In this document: in pieces, positions 13,901-28,900 of the stretch
Numbering within the stretch: position 1 is the stretch's first letter
Layout of the letters: every line of letters begins with the position of its first letter
Source of the DNA: Apostichopus japonicus
Lineage: Eukaryota > Echinodermata > Holothuroidea > Aspidochirotida > Stichopodidae
Direction: 5' to 3'
Length of the DNA stretch: 64,000 nt
Assembly (NCBI RefSeq): GCF_037975245.1
Contig: NC_092570.1
Span: forward strand, 6,245,001 to 6,309,000
Position numbers and translations under genes: made by a program
The notes under the pieces: generated by a model
What the model saw: only the letters and a program-made list of their open reading frames with translations
Databases searched by the model: none
What the model was told of the DNA's origin: nothing

Positions 13901-16900
13901 CACTTTAATAAGTAAATACCAGGTAATACCATTCTTTTGATGTTATGGCTAAGGTAGCGAGTAAGAAAGTACAGTCTAATTCGCCGTGAATTCCAATGGA
14001 GCAATTTGTTCCATCCATTCAATATACCTTTGTCATATTGTTCATGCTATATACAACTAAGTTGCATGCTAATTTGAACTTTTTTTTGTATCTGCTTCAG
14101 AATATTTTCCTTGGTGAAGATATCAGGAAGCAGTTGCCGAGAGAGTCGGCAGAGTTTGACGGAGTCAACGCAAGCTGGAAGGAGATCATGACCAGAATGA
14201 ACAAAGATAACAATGCACTCAGAGGAACACATCATGAAGGTATTTAAATCAGTTAACTCAGGAAAAGGTACTGAAGTCAGCCCCTGTAGGTAGGGGTGGA
14301 CTAGGCAGCAACCACAGATTTATCAATGAAAATATTAAAAGCAGTCTCATAATGAAATATCATTATGCGCTCGGATCAACGCATCATGCATAGTGTGGTG
14401 AAAATCATTCACACAGAGAAAAGGTAGTCATAGAAGGTCGCAGTAAGTTGGATCCTTTGGAAACCACTGTTACAAATTAGAGTCAGTCCTTTATAAAGGT
14501 TATTATTAGTTCTGTAGAGAATGAGATATCATATCATTGAATTATGGATCAAACTACCTGCATGTGACCCAATCTATTATCCTCACTTGACTAGGGTTCA
14601 CTATTTAGCATGTATCTATGCATCCATCAATCCATCCATCCATCCATCTATTTTATTATTTCTATTATTTTTGTTTTAGGTTTGTTGGAAACTCTGAATG
14701 ACATGAACAACAAGCTGGAAGAGATTCAGAAATCTCTCGACATGTATCTCGAAACCAAACGACAGATATTCCCGAGATTTTACTTCCTCTCCAACGATGA
14801 TCTGCTGGAAATACTTGGCCAGTCCAAGAATCCTCAAGCTGTGAGTATATATTTATTTTCAATAAGTGACCCATTTCATACTGGTCCCATTGTATGCAAC
14901 AGTTAGAGGAAGTTTATTATGCATCGAGATGATGAAGACCTTACAAGAACGATTTGCACAATGAAAATGACTTGTGATTCTTTGCTGGAGCACTGAAGGG
15001 ACCCCCTGTAAAAAAAGCAGTTTATCTGTATACATAGCAAAGAGCTTTTTAAATGCTCAGTTAACATGTCACACACATTGTTGATACAGTCTAGTATCCT
15101 CTTCAACCAAAATAACCCAATGTTTCTCCTCAAATAACCTTTAATAAGTCAGTCAATCATTAGTGTCCGCTTGTTTTGATTTGATGTAAACCAGCTTGGT
15201 AAGAAATATCAAAGTGAGAATGAAACACACCTGCCAGTGTCCCTCATAATAACATTTTTCTTTGTTGCAATAAAATTGGTGATTATTTTATAGATTGGGA
15301 TGTTGTGTAATCGATGGGGGAGGATATTTAATTTGCTATGTTCTTAACTCGCAGGTGCAACCTCATTTGAAGAAGTGCTTTGATAACATCAAAAGTCTTC
15401 GCATTCAGAAGATGGGGATCACTCAGAAATTTGAGGGTCAGGCCATGTACTCAGCGGACGGAGAATGTGTGGACTTTGGGAACCAAGTTGTCCTGGAAGG
15501 ACCAGTCGAGGTAATACATCATAGGGTAGAGATGTTACGGTTTGCTGGTTGCACGAAAGGTGGTTAATTTTTTTACTTGAATCGGTCACGTAAACCCACG
15601 TAGCCTTTGATATATGAAATTTCTGATCTTCTCCATTTTATGTTCCTAGACTTGCACTTATATACATGACAGCAATGTATGCAATATGTCAAACCTTGTA
15701 AGCAAACACGAATGTAGAACAAAACTGAATGTTCACTGCATTGGTTTTGTGTAATGGAAGGATAATCATGCTGTCACTGCACGAATCCTCTGCTATATTC
15801 ACCTTTGTGATAAACAGTGTTTGTTAACCACATGACCACTTTAATCATTTGTACTGCTTCATTACAATTTCAATATATGTGAATTGTTTGAAATGGAAAG
15901 TTTGCTTTAATTGTTAAAGTTTAAGTCAGTATGTACCAGTTTTTCAGTAAAATCTTCACTAGTTTGGAGTCACATTCATATGTTATTACTCTTCTGCTTT
16001 CTTGTTACACCAGGCTTGGCTGTGTGACATTGAGAGGATCATGAGATGGACCCTTAAAGAGATCTTGAAGCAGTGTAAGATTGCTCTGAAAAAGAGCCTC
16101 AGCAAGAGAGACAAGTGGGTCAAAGACTGGCCTGGACAGGTACTGAGCTGTTTCTTTTTTAACTGTTTTACATTCTTTATCTATCTAGGAAATACAAAGT
16201 GATATTTCATGGATGGAGTTTTGAGAAAAACCTTAATATGAAAATGTTGATTACCCAGTAGAGTAGAGTTTTGAGTAGAGCTTAAATGTCTGGGCTTTTT
16301 CCATTTCAAGATATAAAAGTTGTGGATGACATCATCTTTGGTCATACATATTATAGTCCAACAACTGCATTGTAAATTTTCCATAGCATAATTCATCAAT
16401 AAGTGTTCCCTATCTTTTGGTCAAGCTTTCTGCTAGATGAGTTAGCATCTATTTCAGCCAAACACTAACCCTCTACACCTACCCAAAAGGAGAGGAAAAG
16501 AAAGGGGGGGGGGGGGGTTAGGGATGTGCCCCTCCAAAGAAGAGAAGTATTTATCCCTTCTCAGACTCAACAGTTAGTTGATCCTCCGCCTGGTCCCAGT
16601 GTATCCAATGTTTCTATGAATGAATATTTTAAGCTTTGATGCCATCAATGTTATGATGCTAATGATTTTATCACTTTTGAACAACTTTTGAAAATATTTG
16701 TTGGATTTGTTTTTGCATTTGCTCAGATGTTGATAACTTCAAGTCAGATGCAGTGGACAGCTGATGTAACCAAAGCGTTGGCCATCACCAAGGAGAGAGG
16801 AGATAAGAAAGCACTCAAGAGCATGAAAAAGAAACAGGTTAGAATTATTTGTTATTATTATGATTATTATTATGATGATTATTATTTTATACTGTGTAAA

Positions 16901-19900
16901 AGTAAGTTGGCGAGACAATTGATCCTAGCAGGATCTTCTTCAGAGACTAAATGACAAATATAGTCTTCACATTTTACATTAAAACAGCTTTATGACCAAA
17001 CTTCATGTTGAGGTGTTTGTAAAGAACTGAGCTCAAACTTAATTGAAGTGTGACTTGGGTTCATTGCTTGAAATAACTATCAGTACAGGTTTCAATGGTT
17101 TTGTAAAAACATAGTTAATAATTATTGTTTAGTAGCTCAATTGAAGTGTTTAACACTTTAAAGCTTAAGATCATGTAAGATTGTAGAAGGGTCAGAATGT
17201 CACTTGTGGTATGAGACTCTCACCCATTATAACTCTAGCTCAAGTTTTGCTATTGGTATAACCTTGGTGACATAGATGAACTTGCTTTGTTATTGATTTT
17301 CTGTAAATTTGTCAATTACACACTGACCTTGGTCCATCAATAAACCTTTCTTGATCACAGCATCCTTTTTCCCCCTGTCTGACAATCGTCTCTGGAATTC
17401 CTTTCCCAGATCTCCATGCTGAATAAATTCTCTGAAATGATCCGAGGTAACATGACCAAGATGCTTCGAGCCAAGGTGGTTGCCCTGGTGACGATAGAGG
17501 TCCACGCACGGGACGTGATCGAGAAACTGATCAAGTCGAACATCAGTGACATTACAGCCTTTGAGTGGTTGATGCAACTGAGAGTCTACTGGGACAAAGA
17601 TATAGATGACTGCGTGGTGAGACAGACTAACACACAGTTCCAGTATGGTTATGAGTACCTAGGAAACTCAGGCAGGCTTGTCATCACGCCTCTAACAGAC
17701 AGGTCAGTACAGTCAGGAGTGTTTCAAAAATAGCTGTTGTACAGGGAAATGTATTGTTTTGGTGGTTCCAACTGTGTGTGTGTGTACATATAATGGTTTG
17801 GGCTCGTATCAGTGGATAGTGACATATTGCATATACCACAATAGCATATACAGGAGAATAATAAAAAAAAAGCCTCTCATAGACAGCCTCACAGACAGGT
17901 CAGTACAGTCAGGAGTGTCTCAAAATAGCTGTTGTACAGGGAAATGTATTGTTTGGTGGTTCCAACTGTGTGTGTGCACATTTCATAGTTTGGGCTCGTA
18001 TCAGTGGATAGTGACATATTGCATATACCACAATAGCATAGACAGGAGAATAATAAAAGAGATCATTTCTGCATAAAGTTCATCACCTTTTGGGATGAAT
18101 GGTATACATGCCTTTTCTATTCTATATGTGGTTTGTCACAACAGTGAAAACTTTCAGGCAGTACTTCTATAAAGTGGAATACACAATATGAAGAAAGTAT
18201 TACCATTTATTTAGAACAGTTCAAACAACTGTTCATACTCAGTATATATCTACTGAGACACCTCACCTATGTACTAGAAATGTAACCAATGTACTAAATG
18301 CTTAGTTATGTTCTAAACTACCTACCTATCTACTAAAACACTGACCTACCTACTATTAAATATACATAGTTTACTACCCAAAAAATATTTCATTTTATTA
18401 ACTTCAAAATGGAAATAGACTGATGGAATTGAATTTCACATAATTTTGTTGGTTTTCTAGATGTTCCTTGTTTACTTTTGTTAACCTTTGACCCCTTCTG
18501 TACCTCTCGACAGGTGTTACATGACGCTGACCACCGCTCTCCACCTCCATCGGGGAGGTTCTCCTAAAGGTCCGGCCGGTACTGGTAAAACAGAGACCAC
18601 CAAAGATCTGGGCAAAGCTCTCGGCAACTATGTCATTGTCGTCAATTGTTCAGAAGGTTTGGATTTTAAATCCATGGGCAGGATGTTCTCTGGTTTGTCA
18701 CAGGTAAAACCAATTAAAATTAAACGTAAAACTAGGATTTTTAATTTAGTGTGCTAAAGAGTAAACAATGTTAGAATGAACATGTTTTACTCCTCAAAAT
18801 TATTACAGTTAAAGTTTGTAGGCATCAAAAGAACATGATCATACATGCATGCAGTCACTACTGGGAAGGCTTTATATTTGTTTTAATTTTACTTTCTTAG
18901 CCCTTGCAGTAGTCTAGTCTTTATCAAACTATGTTGTTCTGCTTCTCAAGTAGTATAGTGATGTGAAACAGAATGTAAAAAAAAAGGAAAAAGGAAAAGG
19001 TAACTATCAATAAGATGAGTGAATAGAGCTGAATATAAATACATATAAAAGTGATTTCTTCCAAGAATTGAGATAGCCAAGGACCGTCTTTTGTTCAAAT
19101 ATTCAATTTCCTTCTTCAATTGTGTTCTTTCTTTTGTCCCAGACTGGTGCCTGGGGTTGCTTTGATGAATTTAACCGCATCAACATTGAGGTATTATCCG
19201 TGGTAGCCCAACAGATCCTCTCAATCTTATCAGCTCTGGCCGCTGGCTCCACCAGATTTGTCTTTGAGGGGCGTGAGATTAACCTAGTCTGGTCCTGCGG
19301 TATCTTCATCACCATGAACCCAGGTATAAAGATATAATAACTATTATGCTTTAAAAATCATTTATGATGTCCATATCCAAAGCAGAAACGAACTTCTCTT
19401 TACGTGAGTGTTTGTGACTTTGTGTAAGTTAATTTGTCAATTTTGGCACAGATTATTTTATAGTTTCTCTCTTCAACTTTTCTCATCCCAGGATACGCTG
19501 GTCGTACGGAGCTTCCCGATAACCTCAAGTCTATGTTCCGTCCCATCTCCATGGTCGTCCCAGACTCTGGGTACATCGCTGAAATCATCCTCTTTGGTGA
19601 AGGCTTCAGTAACACAAGGGTATGTAAATTGAATCATCTGGTTGTAATAGCTCTTCACTGATAGTTGGTTATAAACAGCTTTGCCAGATATCAATCCACT
19701 CGCCATGTTATAGTTTTGCAAAATTATGAAAGTCTCTTTATCCCCTTAAGAAAACCAGTACCTTAAGTTGAAATTGTAATAAAAGTATTAATATATGAAG
19801 AGAGTTAACGAGCAAATCAAAATGATGACAAACTTCATTTTCAAAACATTGATAATGTTGGATTATTTGTACGAGAGCAATATTCAGTCTCTCTTAATGA

Positions 19901-22900
19901 GCTAAATGCAAATGCACATGCAACCCTAATAATAATGACACCACATCGTTTTCCAAAGTGGCACTACTTCCTGTAGATTCAAAAAATAACATTTCCCTAA
20001 CTGTTAAAAGATATGTGGAGAATAAAGCTCATGCTTGTGCAAACCAGAATCTTGACAAGAATGCTGCATTTTGCCTCAACAGGTCCTTGCTAAGAAGGTC
20101 CACACTCTCTACTCACTGGCTGTACAGCAGCTGTCCAAGCAAGACCACTACGACTTTGGTCTGAGAGCCCTGACGTCAGTCTTACGTTATGCAGGCAAGA
20201 AGAAGCGAGTTTTGGCCACCCTCCCTGACGAAGAGGTAAAACTACTAATGCTCCTCCTTGTGAAATACTCTAGTATCTAAATATATCTGAGTACCATCTG
20301 AGAATATCATCAGATATGTATGCAATTGTAGAAAAAATTTACCTTCTCATTTTCATGTAAAAACTGGTTGTGTATAATTACTAAATATTATAACAGAAAT
20401 CCAGACGTGCTTTCTGATGATGAATAAATTGGGATCCCAGGAGTATGACACTGACTTGCTTTAACACTGATGCAACGCCATATCAATTCCTTGTGGCACA
20501 CATTCGCACACTTAATTCACCCAAAATGTAAGAGTTATCAGTTAGATCTGTGAATCATTGATGCTGCTGTAGGTAATACCTGTGGAGTTGACCTATACAC
20601 ACTGTTGTAAGTCCGCTACACTGACGTGATTTGGAATTATTTACTTTTAGCAATTCTTAAAGAACTCCTGATTTGCCAACGTCTTGTCCGGTCGCAAATA
20701 TCAACCAATTAGAATCATTGTAACATTTTCTGAACCGTAACTTCTGTATCATCTCTCCAAATCTGAATCGATAATCACTATTAAAGGGGAGAAACAATGC
20801 TGTTAAGACCTGTGTTCTGAAATGGGTTACCATAAGTATCATTCATTGGGCATTTTGGATAGGATGTGTCTATCTCTTTAATCCTCCAAGTCCGGTCGTA
20901 AACAATCTTTGAAGGTGAGAAAAGTTAGATCATTGGAAAGATAACTCTTCATCAGATCATTTACCGTTTCAATCTAAGAAACCACAGAAAGTCTTAGTTA
21001 GTGAAACAGCAAGTATTAGTTGAGGTCTATATGAGGAAGCGATGGGAAGCTGAAGGTGTTTCCCTCACTTCAGCTCATTGCTGTATGGGAAAGAGCCAAT
21101 ATGAATTGATATCTCATTAACTGTTTTCATTCTACAGGTTCTCCTCCTGGCTATGAAGGACATGAATGTCCCTAAGATGACGGTGGTCGACCTTCCTCTC
21201 TTCAACGGCATCGTCTCTGATCTCTTTCCTGGCATCGATACTCCTGCTATTGACTACGGCAAGGTAAAATTTATCAGCCTTTTTTATTCTAACACCTACA
21301 AATTATGAAAAATTATTTTGCAATTTCACCAAAACTATATCATAGTACGTTACAAGCGAACGCTACTCTTTAACTTATTTCTTTCAACCCTGATATATAT
21401 TTCTTAGCTTTCATATAGACCTGACTGGTAACCAATAATTCTTGTATCGTTGTAGATGTCTTTAAAAGTGTTTTAGATAGTATAATGCAGACTGAAGGCC
21501 AAGCCCTACCCACCAACCCCCCCCCCCCTCTTTTAAAAAATTAATTACTAAATATTAAAGAATGCTGATAGTTTGATTTAGTATCTGAAGCTCACATAAG
21601 TAGACCAGAAGATAAAATCGAGACAAGTTCATCTCATTCACACAGATAACTTTGTAACATTGCTCATGTTAATTTACTCAGGCCAGAAACTGACTTTAAA
21701 GCAACTGCCATATCTAAGAAGTTCTTTTCCATGGTACTCATCTTTTCTGTTAACATCTAAAATCAGCATTCTACAAATTTTCATCCCAAGTTATCAAATT
21801 GTACTGCATTTTGCTATGCGATAATAGATAAATGATCCCCTGTTAAAATACTTCATATTTAACGTACTACTTCAGATGAAGAAAGTGATCGAGTCGGAAC
21901 TCAGGGACAACGGCTACCAGACGATCCCTAGCGCAATCCTGAAAGTCATCCAGCTATACGAGACAAAGAACTCTCGCCACTCGGTGATGATCGTCGGCAA
22001 AACGGGCAGCGGCAAGACGGTCACCTGGCAGATCCTTCAGTCTACGTTATCGAGGATGAAGAAGGAAGGGGATGATAGTTTCAATCTTGTCAAGGTGATT
22101 TTGATCAAGTTTAACACCCATTTGAGTAACTGAAAAAGTCCCAAAATAGTATCGAAGACTTCGAAAATGTATTTGCAGATTTGCGATGATCACAGACTTT
22201 CTCGAAACGTAAATTATATTTGCGGAAATGAAATTACAGCGATTTACCAAAACGGTGAGTATCACTGAAGGCATCGAGATAATCACACTTACCAAGTCTT
22301 GCATTGCCACAGTGATGGCTGAACCGTTGGGAATCTCTTTGGTTTGGACAGATATGGCTCTGGAAACTATGAAAACATTGTTGATTGTGGGACTAGCCTT
22401 TGATAACAAATGACATCTACGAAATTAGCATAAACTGTAATAGATGTATTTATAAATGCTATCTTTCAGGTAAGCCTTCTTCCCCACCCAATCCAACTCT
22501 CCCCTCAATCAGTTTAAATCTTCCAGCTTATTACATGTTGAATTCATTAATTAATCCTCAAATTATTTACATTGTCGTAATATATTTTGGCTGCTCTTTA
22601 TTCTTGCAGCCTAACAACTTTTTTCTTTGATCTACTTTTATTTTGTAAACAGGAATACCCGATTAACCCCAAAGCTCTTTCTCTGGGAGAGCTGTATGGA
22701 GAATTTGACCTCAATACTAATGAATGGACGGACGGTGTTCTCTCTTGTGTTATGAGACAGACATGTGCAGGTTGGTATCGATATAAAATTTACTTGAGAT
22801 GAGGAAAGAAATTTTTTGAGGGGGTTAGAACGAGATTTGAACCAGTATCAAACCGGATCCCAGTTCTGGCCCAAAATGTTCTGTGCTCTTTTAACGTTTC

Positions 22901-25900
22901 TTTCTAATTGCCCTGTCCGTTTTTCTATTGATGATTAACATTAAAAAAAAACTGAAAATTCTTCTCCAGAGGTTTACTTCATCTAAATCTTGCCTTGTAC
23001 AAACTATTCTTATCACTATTGCTGGCTTATAAGTTTCCAGACTTTCCAAATGTCCCTTACATAAAAGCAAAATCGAAATATTTTCTTCTTGTTTCCAAAA
23101 TTAAAATTTAGATGAGAAACCTGAAGAGAAGTGGCTGCTCTTCGATGCTCCTGTGGATACTCTCTGGATCGAGAGCATGAACTCTGTGATGGACGACAAC
23201 AAGGTGTTGACCCTCATCAACGGTGAAAGAATCGCTATGCCTGACCAGGTGAGATTTTCAAGTAAACATTCAAATGACGAAAAAGAAACTTTCTGTGGTA
23301 ACGATAGCTTCAGTTTTCCATTAAAATATTTAGGTATTGGAAATATAATTGTTCATGTTAGGGAAGGGGGAAAAACAATCACTTTATGACTCACACATTT
23401 AATTATTTCCGGGAATTTGTGAGTCAGTTCAAACTATTCATAGTGAAAGATGACCCCCAATTTTTTTTTCTGGCCAATTTCGGAAATTGGGAAGTTGTGT
23501 CGATTGTGAATTCTGATAAGGTTTTTGATCTAGGGTAATATCGTTAGGTCCTTATATAGGGAAAAACTTGCATTGGAAGTGTAATTGTAAACCAAATTCT
23601 AGGATATGAATATGATACTATGAGAACTATTCAAATGTTCAAATAAAATTCTAACTTATTTTTAAATTATTAATTTACTTCCACTAATCAGACCTGTCGC
23701 TAGTTCTCAAGATACTCCAAAATAAGTAAGACATTAAGTATGAGCCTCAACCTGTTTCATACTGGTCAAGTTATATTTACAGACAACTGGTATGTGCATC
23801 TGCAAAAAATATTTCATTAAAGTACAATATCCCTGTTTTCACTTTATGTTATATCCTGTGTATATATATATCTGTGTGTAGCTTATTTCGAGTAATTGCT
23901 TATGATCTTGAGCAGGAATACTGATAACCACATACTAAGAAACATTTCTATGAAAATATGTTGTTCATTTCTATAACTATCTCATCAGTGTCATTCCCTT
24001 TGTTGTAGGTCACCCTTCTGTTTGAAGTTGAGGACCTGTCAGTCGCCTCTCCAGCTACCGTCAGTCGTTGTGGTATGGTATACACTGACTATGCTGATAT
24101 GGGATGGCAACCATATGTCCACTCTTGGCTAGAAACCATCAAAGATAAGGTGAGAGTTTATTGCTCAATTTCTCAACCCCCTCTCCCCCCTAATGACAGC
24201 CCTTCCCTTCCCCATCGCTTCCCATCCCTTTCCTTCACCCTTAAGTTTCCAGACAGCAACTTTGGTTGTCCTTGAAAGTTAAATGTGTAGTGGATGGTAT
24301 GGCTGTCAAGTGCATTTGTTAACACCCCCCTACCCCCTCTCCCCTGCAAGGGTACTTTTAGTTGTCTGATTTAAGCCATCTATAGCCATTGGATGATCAA
24401 AAAGATGGAGTATTGAAATTATCCTGTAAACCTCCATATCTAGAAAGGGAATGATAACATTTATTGAATACTTATTGGAGGTTTGTTTTAATAGTATAGT
24501 ACGTAGGCTGGGACCACGCATGGTAACCTGCTATGTGGTTGGTGAGTCGACATTGCACATCTCAAGTTAGAACAGACATACATCTACAGCCAAATACTAA
24601 CCTGTTAGTTTGTCATAGCATATCAATTGTGTCATAGATAATGGTGGATAAACATACTTATGTTCAAAGTATTTTTAATGTCTTCTGTGCTGTATTCTAT
24701 CTCCACTATTTTTGTGTTTTCTCTTTCGGTCGACAGGAGGGACGAGAAATTCTCCAGAGGCTCTTCGACAAGTACTTGAACAAGATACAGGATTTCAAGA
24801 GGCACAACTGTAATGAGCTGGTTCCAATTGCTGAACTCAATGGAGTGGCATCTCTCTGTAAACTGTTTAGTGCTTTGGGAACACCAGCGAATGGGGTAAC
24901 TATATCAGCATGGCATATATTTATATTCATACAGTTTTTGCCAAGAGAAGTCTGTAAGTTATTGTACCATATTTAATTTTCACGTTGACATGTATACTTC
25001 TGTAAATATCAAAATGTAGGATTGAGTAGAATGTTTCCCAGGTGTAAACTAAGCCTTTGAAGAATGTAACATTCGTTAATGTTTTGTCTTTCCTATTTCT
25101 ATTTAGGTCGATCCCGCAGACAGGGATAACTACGAACGTATGATCGAGCTGTGGTTCCTCTTCTGCCTCATCTGGTCAGTCTGCTGTTCGGTGGATGAAG
25201 ACGGAAGAAAGAAACTGGATAACTACATCCGAGAAATCGAGGGCACTTTCCCAAACAAGGACACGGTATACGAGTACTACGTGGACGCAAAGAACAAGAG
25301 CTGGTCTCACTGGGAGGATAAACTCAGGAGCGGATGGAGATATCCAAACAAGTAAGGAAAACATCACAATTGTATAATAATGTATGTATGTATGTATTTT
25401 AGATCCTCCTGCAAGCAGGAACTCGCGAAGAAGCCTCATTGGCTTATCAAAGCTGCAAGCTGACCGAAGTCAGTCTCTTACATTCATATTTAACGTCCAT
25501 GATTATGAATTGTCAACAACTCTGTAACTGGACGACATACATTAATCTTGGAGTGACTCGAACCGGGGACCTTATGACTGGAAGGCACCGGCGTTAACCA
25601 CTGATCATATAAAATATATAAAATAATAAAATATGTAAACAGCGGTTAAGAGCTCAAAGAACTTTATGGCTAGAATGGGGCTCAAATCAGTGACCTCTGG
25701 ATAACAGGCACCTGGGCTGGTGGTCCCAACTCTGGATTACAGGCACCTGGGCTGGTGGTCCCCACCTCTCGATTACAGGCACCTGGGCTGGTGGCCCCCA
25801 CCTCTGGATTACAGGCAACCTGGGCTGGTGGCCCCCAGGATTGTAATCCTGTTCTAGCTATAAATATCTTTGCTCTTTTGCAACTAAAAAGTTGAGTAAA

Positions 25901-28900
25901 TTATGACAGATAATTAGATTAGAAATTAAAAGTCAACGATTTTGGTGAGAAGACTTTATAAGAAAGCTGGTGTAAAAACTTCTGAGGACATAGCCTCAGA
26001 TGATCCGATATATTCATTTCATGTCATCCTCATTTTATGAGTCCTCGCAAGAAAGGTTGGACTAAATGTTGTGTAACTACTAGACATAGTTTTCTTAAAA
26101 ATGATGATAGAGCAAGTTTTTCCATCGTATGCGAGATATGTCATTAAAATGCTTTCATGTTTTACATGTTTCTGAGATAATGACTGTGTGTATACTTGAC
26201 AAGGATGCATAAAGATAAATACTTTTAGGGTATCATTTCAGATATGCTGCGGTATTTAGTGTAATTATGATAATTAATGTAATTATGGTAATTAATGTAA
26301 TTATGATCTACTTTTAGGGTATCATCTCAGATATGCTGCGGTAATTAATGTAATTATGTATACCGCTTGGGCTATAAATATTTTAGTGTTATTTTTGTGG
26401 TGGAGGGGATAGGGTGGGGGAGAGGGGGGGTGAGGTGGTGGCAGGAGTTATGAAGAAGGGAACTGTGATATGAAATGAAATGTGTTATATTCCAAGAAGT
26501 AATTCCTTCCTTTTCATATTCAACAGTGCTCAGTTCTTCAAGATCATGGTTCCAACTGTAGATACAGTCCGATACAACTTCCTGGTGGGGGCCCTGATCA
26601 AGCGGGAGCAACCTGTCATGCTGGTTGGTCCCGTGGGGACTGGAAAGACCTCTGTGGCCCAGAGTGTTTGTGGAACGTTGGATTCTCAGCAGTATAGTGT
26701 ACTGACCATCAATATGTCAGCTCAGACCACTTCCAATAACGTCCAAGACATTATTGAGAGCCGTGTGGAAAAGAGAACCAAGGGTAAGGTTCAGTTTTTT
26801 TTGGTCAAATTTATATGTTTTATAATTTCCATATTTTTGATATTCAAATTAATCAGTTTCATAATGTGTTTTTGTATCTCAGTTGTAGTTTAAGTATTTT
26901 TGATATTTTTTATTAACCATTCCAACAATAAGTCAAGAACACAGGTTTTACACCAAAAAATTAAAGAAAAGATTTCATTTTACCAAATATGTACAAGTCA
27001 GATTTCAAGAAGATGTTGCAGGGTGACAGACGTCTTGAAAGCTCTATTGTGGGTACTCGGTGGAAGTACACTGAATTTCAAGTGTTTAGATAAAACTTTG
27101 AAGCTCTATTGTGGGTACTCGGTGGAAGTACACTGAATTTCAAGTGTTAAGATAAAACTTTGAAAGCTCTCTTGAGGTTACTGAGTGGTAGTACACCAAA
27201 TTTCAAGTGTTTAGATTAAACAAGATCTCTTTGATGTTATCATCAGGTGTGTACGTACCAATCGGAGGCAAGAAACTGCTAACTTTCATGGATGACTTTA
27301 ACATGCCTGCTAAAGATACCTTTGGCTCTCAACCACCTCTGGAACTGATGAAGATGTGGATGGATTACAGTTTCTGGTATGACAGACTCAAGCAGACCAC
27401 AAAGTATATCAAGGTAGGTGTTAAAGCCTCAAACAAACCCCCTAAATGTTTTAAAGTTGTCTTTTTGGAGGGTTTCTTATTTTTGGGTGGGGGGGGGAGA
27501 GGGCCAAGTTAGAGGGGCTGACTTTTCGATCCGTGCAGGATCTTCAGAGGCAGACTGAAACATAATAAAATGAAATGAATGCGAGCCAAAGACTGTTAAT
27601 TGGAAAAACTGAACATGAAATAAAAGAGTAAAATTAGACAAAATAATCTGCAGTGAGATGATAGGAAGCAGTGGATGAGAATTATTTTGTCTTAAGTTAA
27701 GGATTATTTTTAATACCTAATTTTATGGTAGAAATATTTACTCAAGAAGATATATATATTTTATTTTAGTGTGGACCAAATAAATATTCAAAACCTTAGT
27801 TTAAGTGAAGACTGAGTTAAGTTTTTAGCTGAGATGTTGTACATTGCCACATTGGAAATGCATTGTATAGCAGAGCAAAATGACAACTTTACAATTCAGG
27901 TCAGAAAGGGAAACTTTATTGATTCAGTGGAGGATGGTGGAGGGAGGGGGTGGGGAGGGGGGCTTAGTAGCCTCTCATTGGAGTGCTTCATTGTTTACTG
28001 TCTTCTCACCTTTTTCTCATTTGAGTAGGACATGCAGCTGTTGGTGTCCATGGGACCACCAGGAGGAGGTCGTATGGTCATCTCGAAGAGATTGCAGAGC
28101 AGGTTTAACCTCATCAATATGACTTTCCCCAGTGTAAGTCTTTATGACACATCAAATCCAGATACACCATCATACAACATGTGTAAACTAGTTGAATCCT
28201 TATACTTTAGTATTATGGGCTGACTTGTCAAAGTTAGAACTGCAACAAGTTTCTTAAGACAATTTCTCTGTATCACTTGCAATGAAAGTTAATCATATTA
28301 TTACCTTTTTGTACTGTAGCTGTGTGAAGTCATTTGTCCTTCTTTGTCCTTAAGTTGGGACCATTCTTCATATCAACAATATCAAAATGTTCACATCATC
28401 CCAGATAAAGCTATTGGATGTGTTTTCTTTCATAAAATTTGATTGACTTTCATTAAAAATAATTGTAATTTATGTTACCATGAAATTAGAAACCTAACGT
28501 TTTATCATACTGCGATTTAATCTCTGGCTCTCCTGAAAAGATTACTACAATGTATAATTTATCCAGCGCAGAAAACAACCCTGACATCACTTCTAGAATG
28601 ATAACTTCATGAAACATTGATTTCATGCATTTAAATGTTTATAAATAACATGGAAAAATGGAAACCTCTAATTATTTGTCCCACAATATTCCAGGATTCC
28701 CAAATCAAGCGTATCTTTGGCACCATGATCAACCAAAAGTTACAAGATTTTGAAGAGGACGTGAAGCCGATCGGTGATGTGGTGACACAGGCAACGTTAG
28801 AGGTCTACCAGTCGGTCATCCTGCGGTTCCTTCCCACTCCGGCCAAGATCCATTACCTCTTTAATCTCCGGGACATCTCTAAGGTCTTCCAGGGCATGCT

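Noticed and set aside
26225-26360. Duplicated acttttagggtatcat segment as a seventh splice-junction duplication
   Set aside because: It looks acceptor-like because of the ttttag, but it contains no exon sequence and lies more than 160 bp from exon 34.
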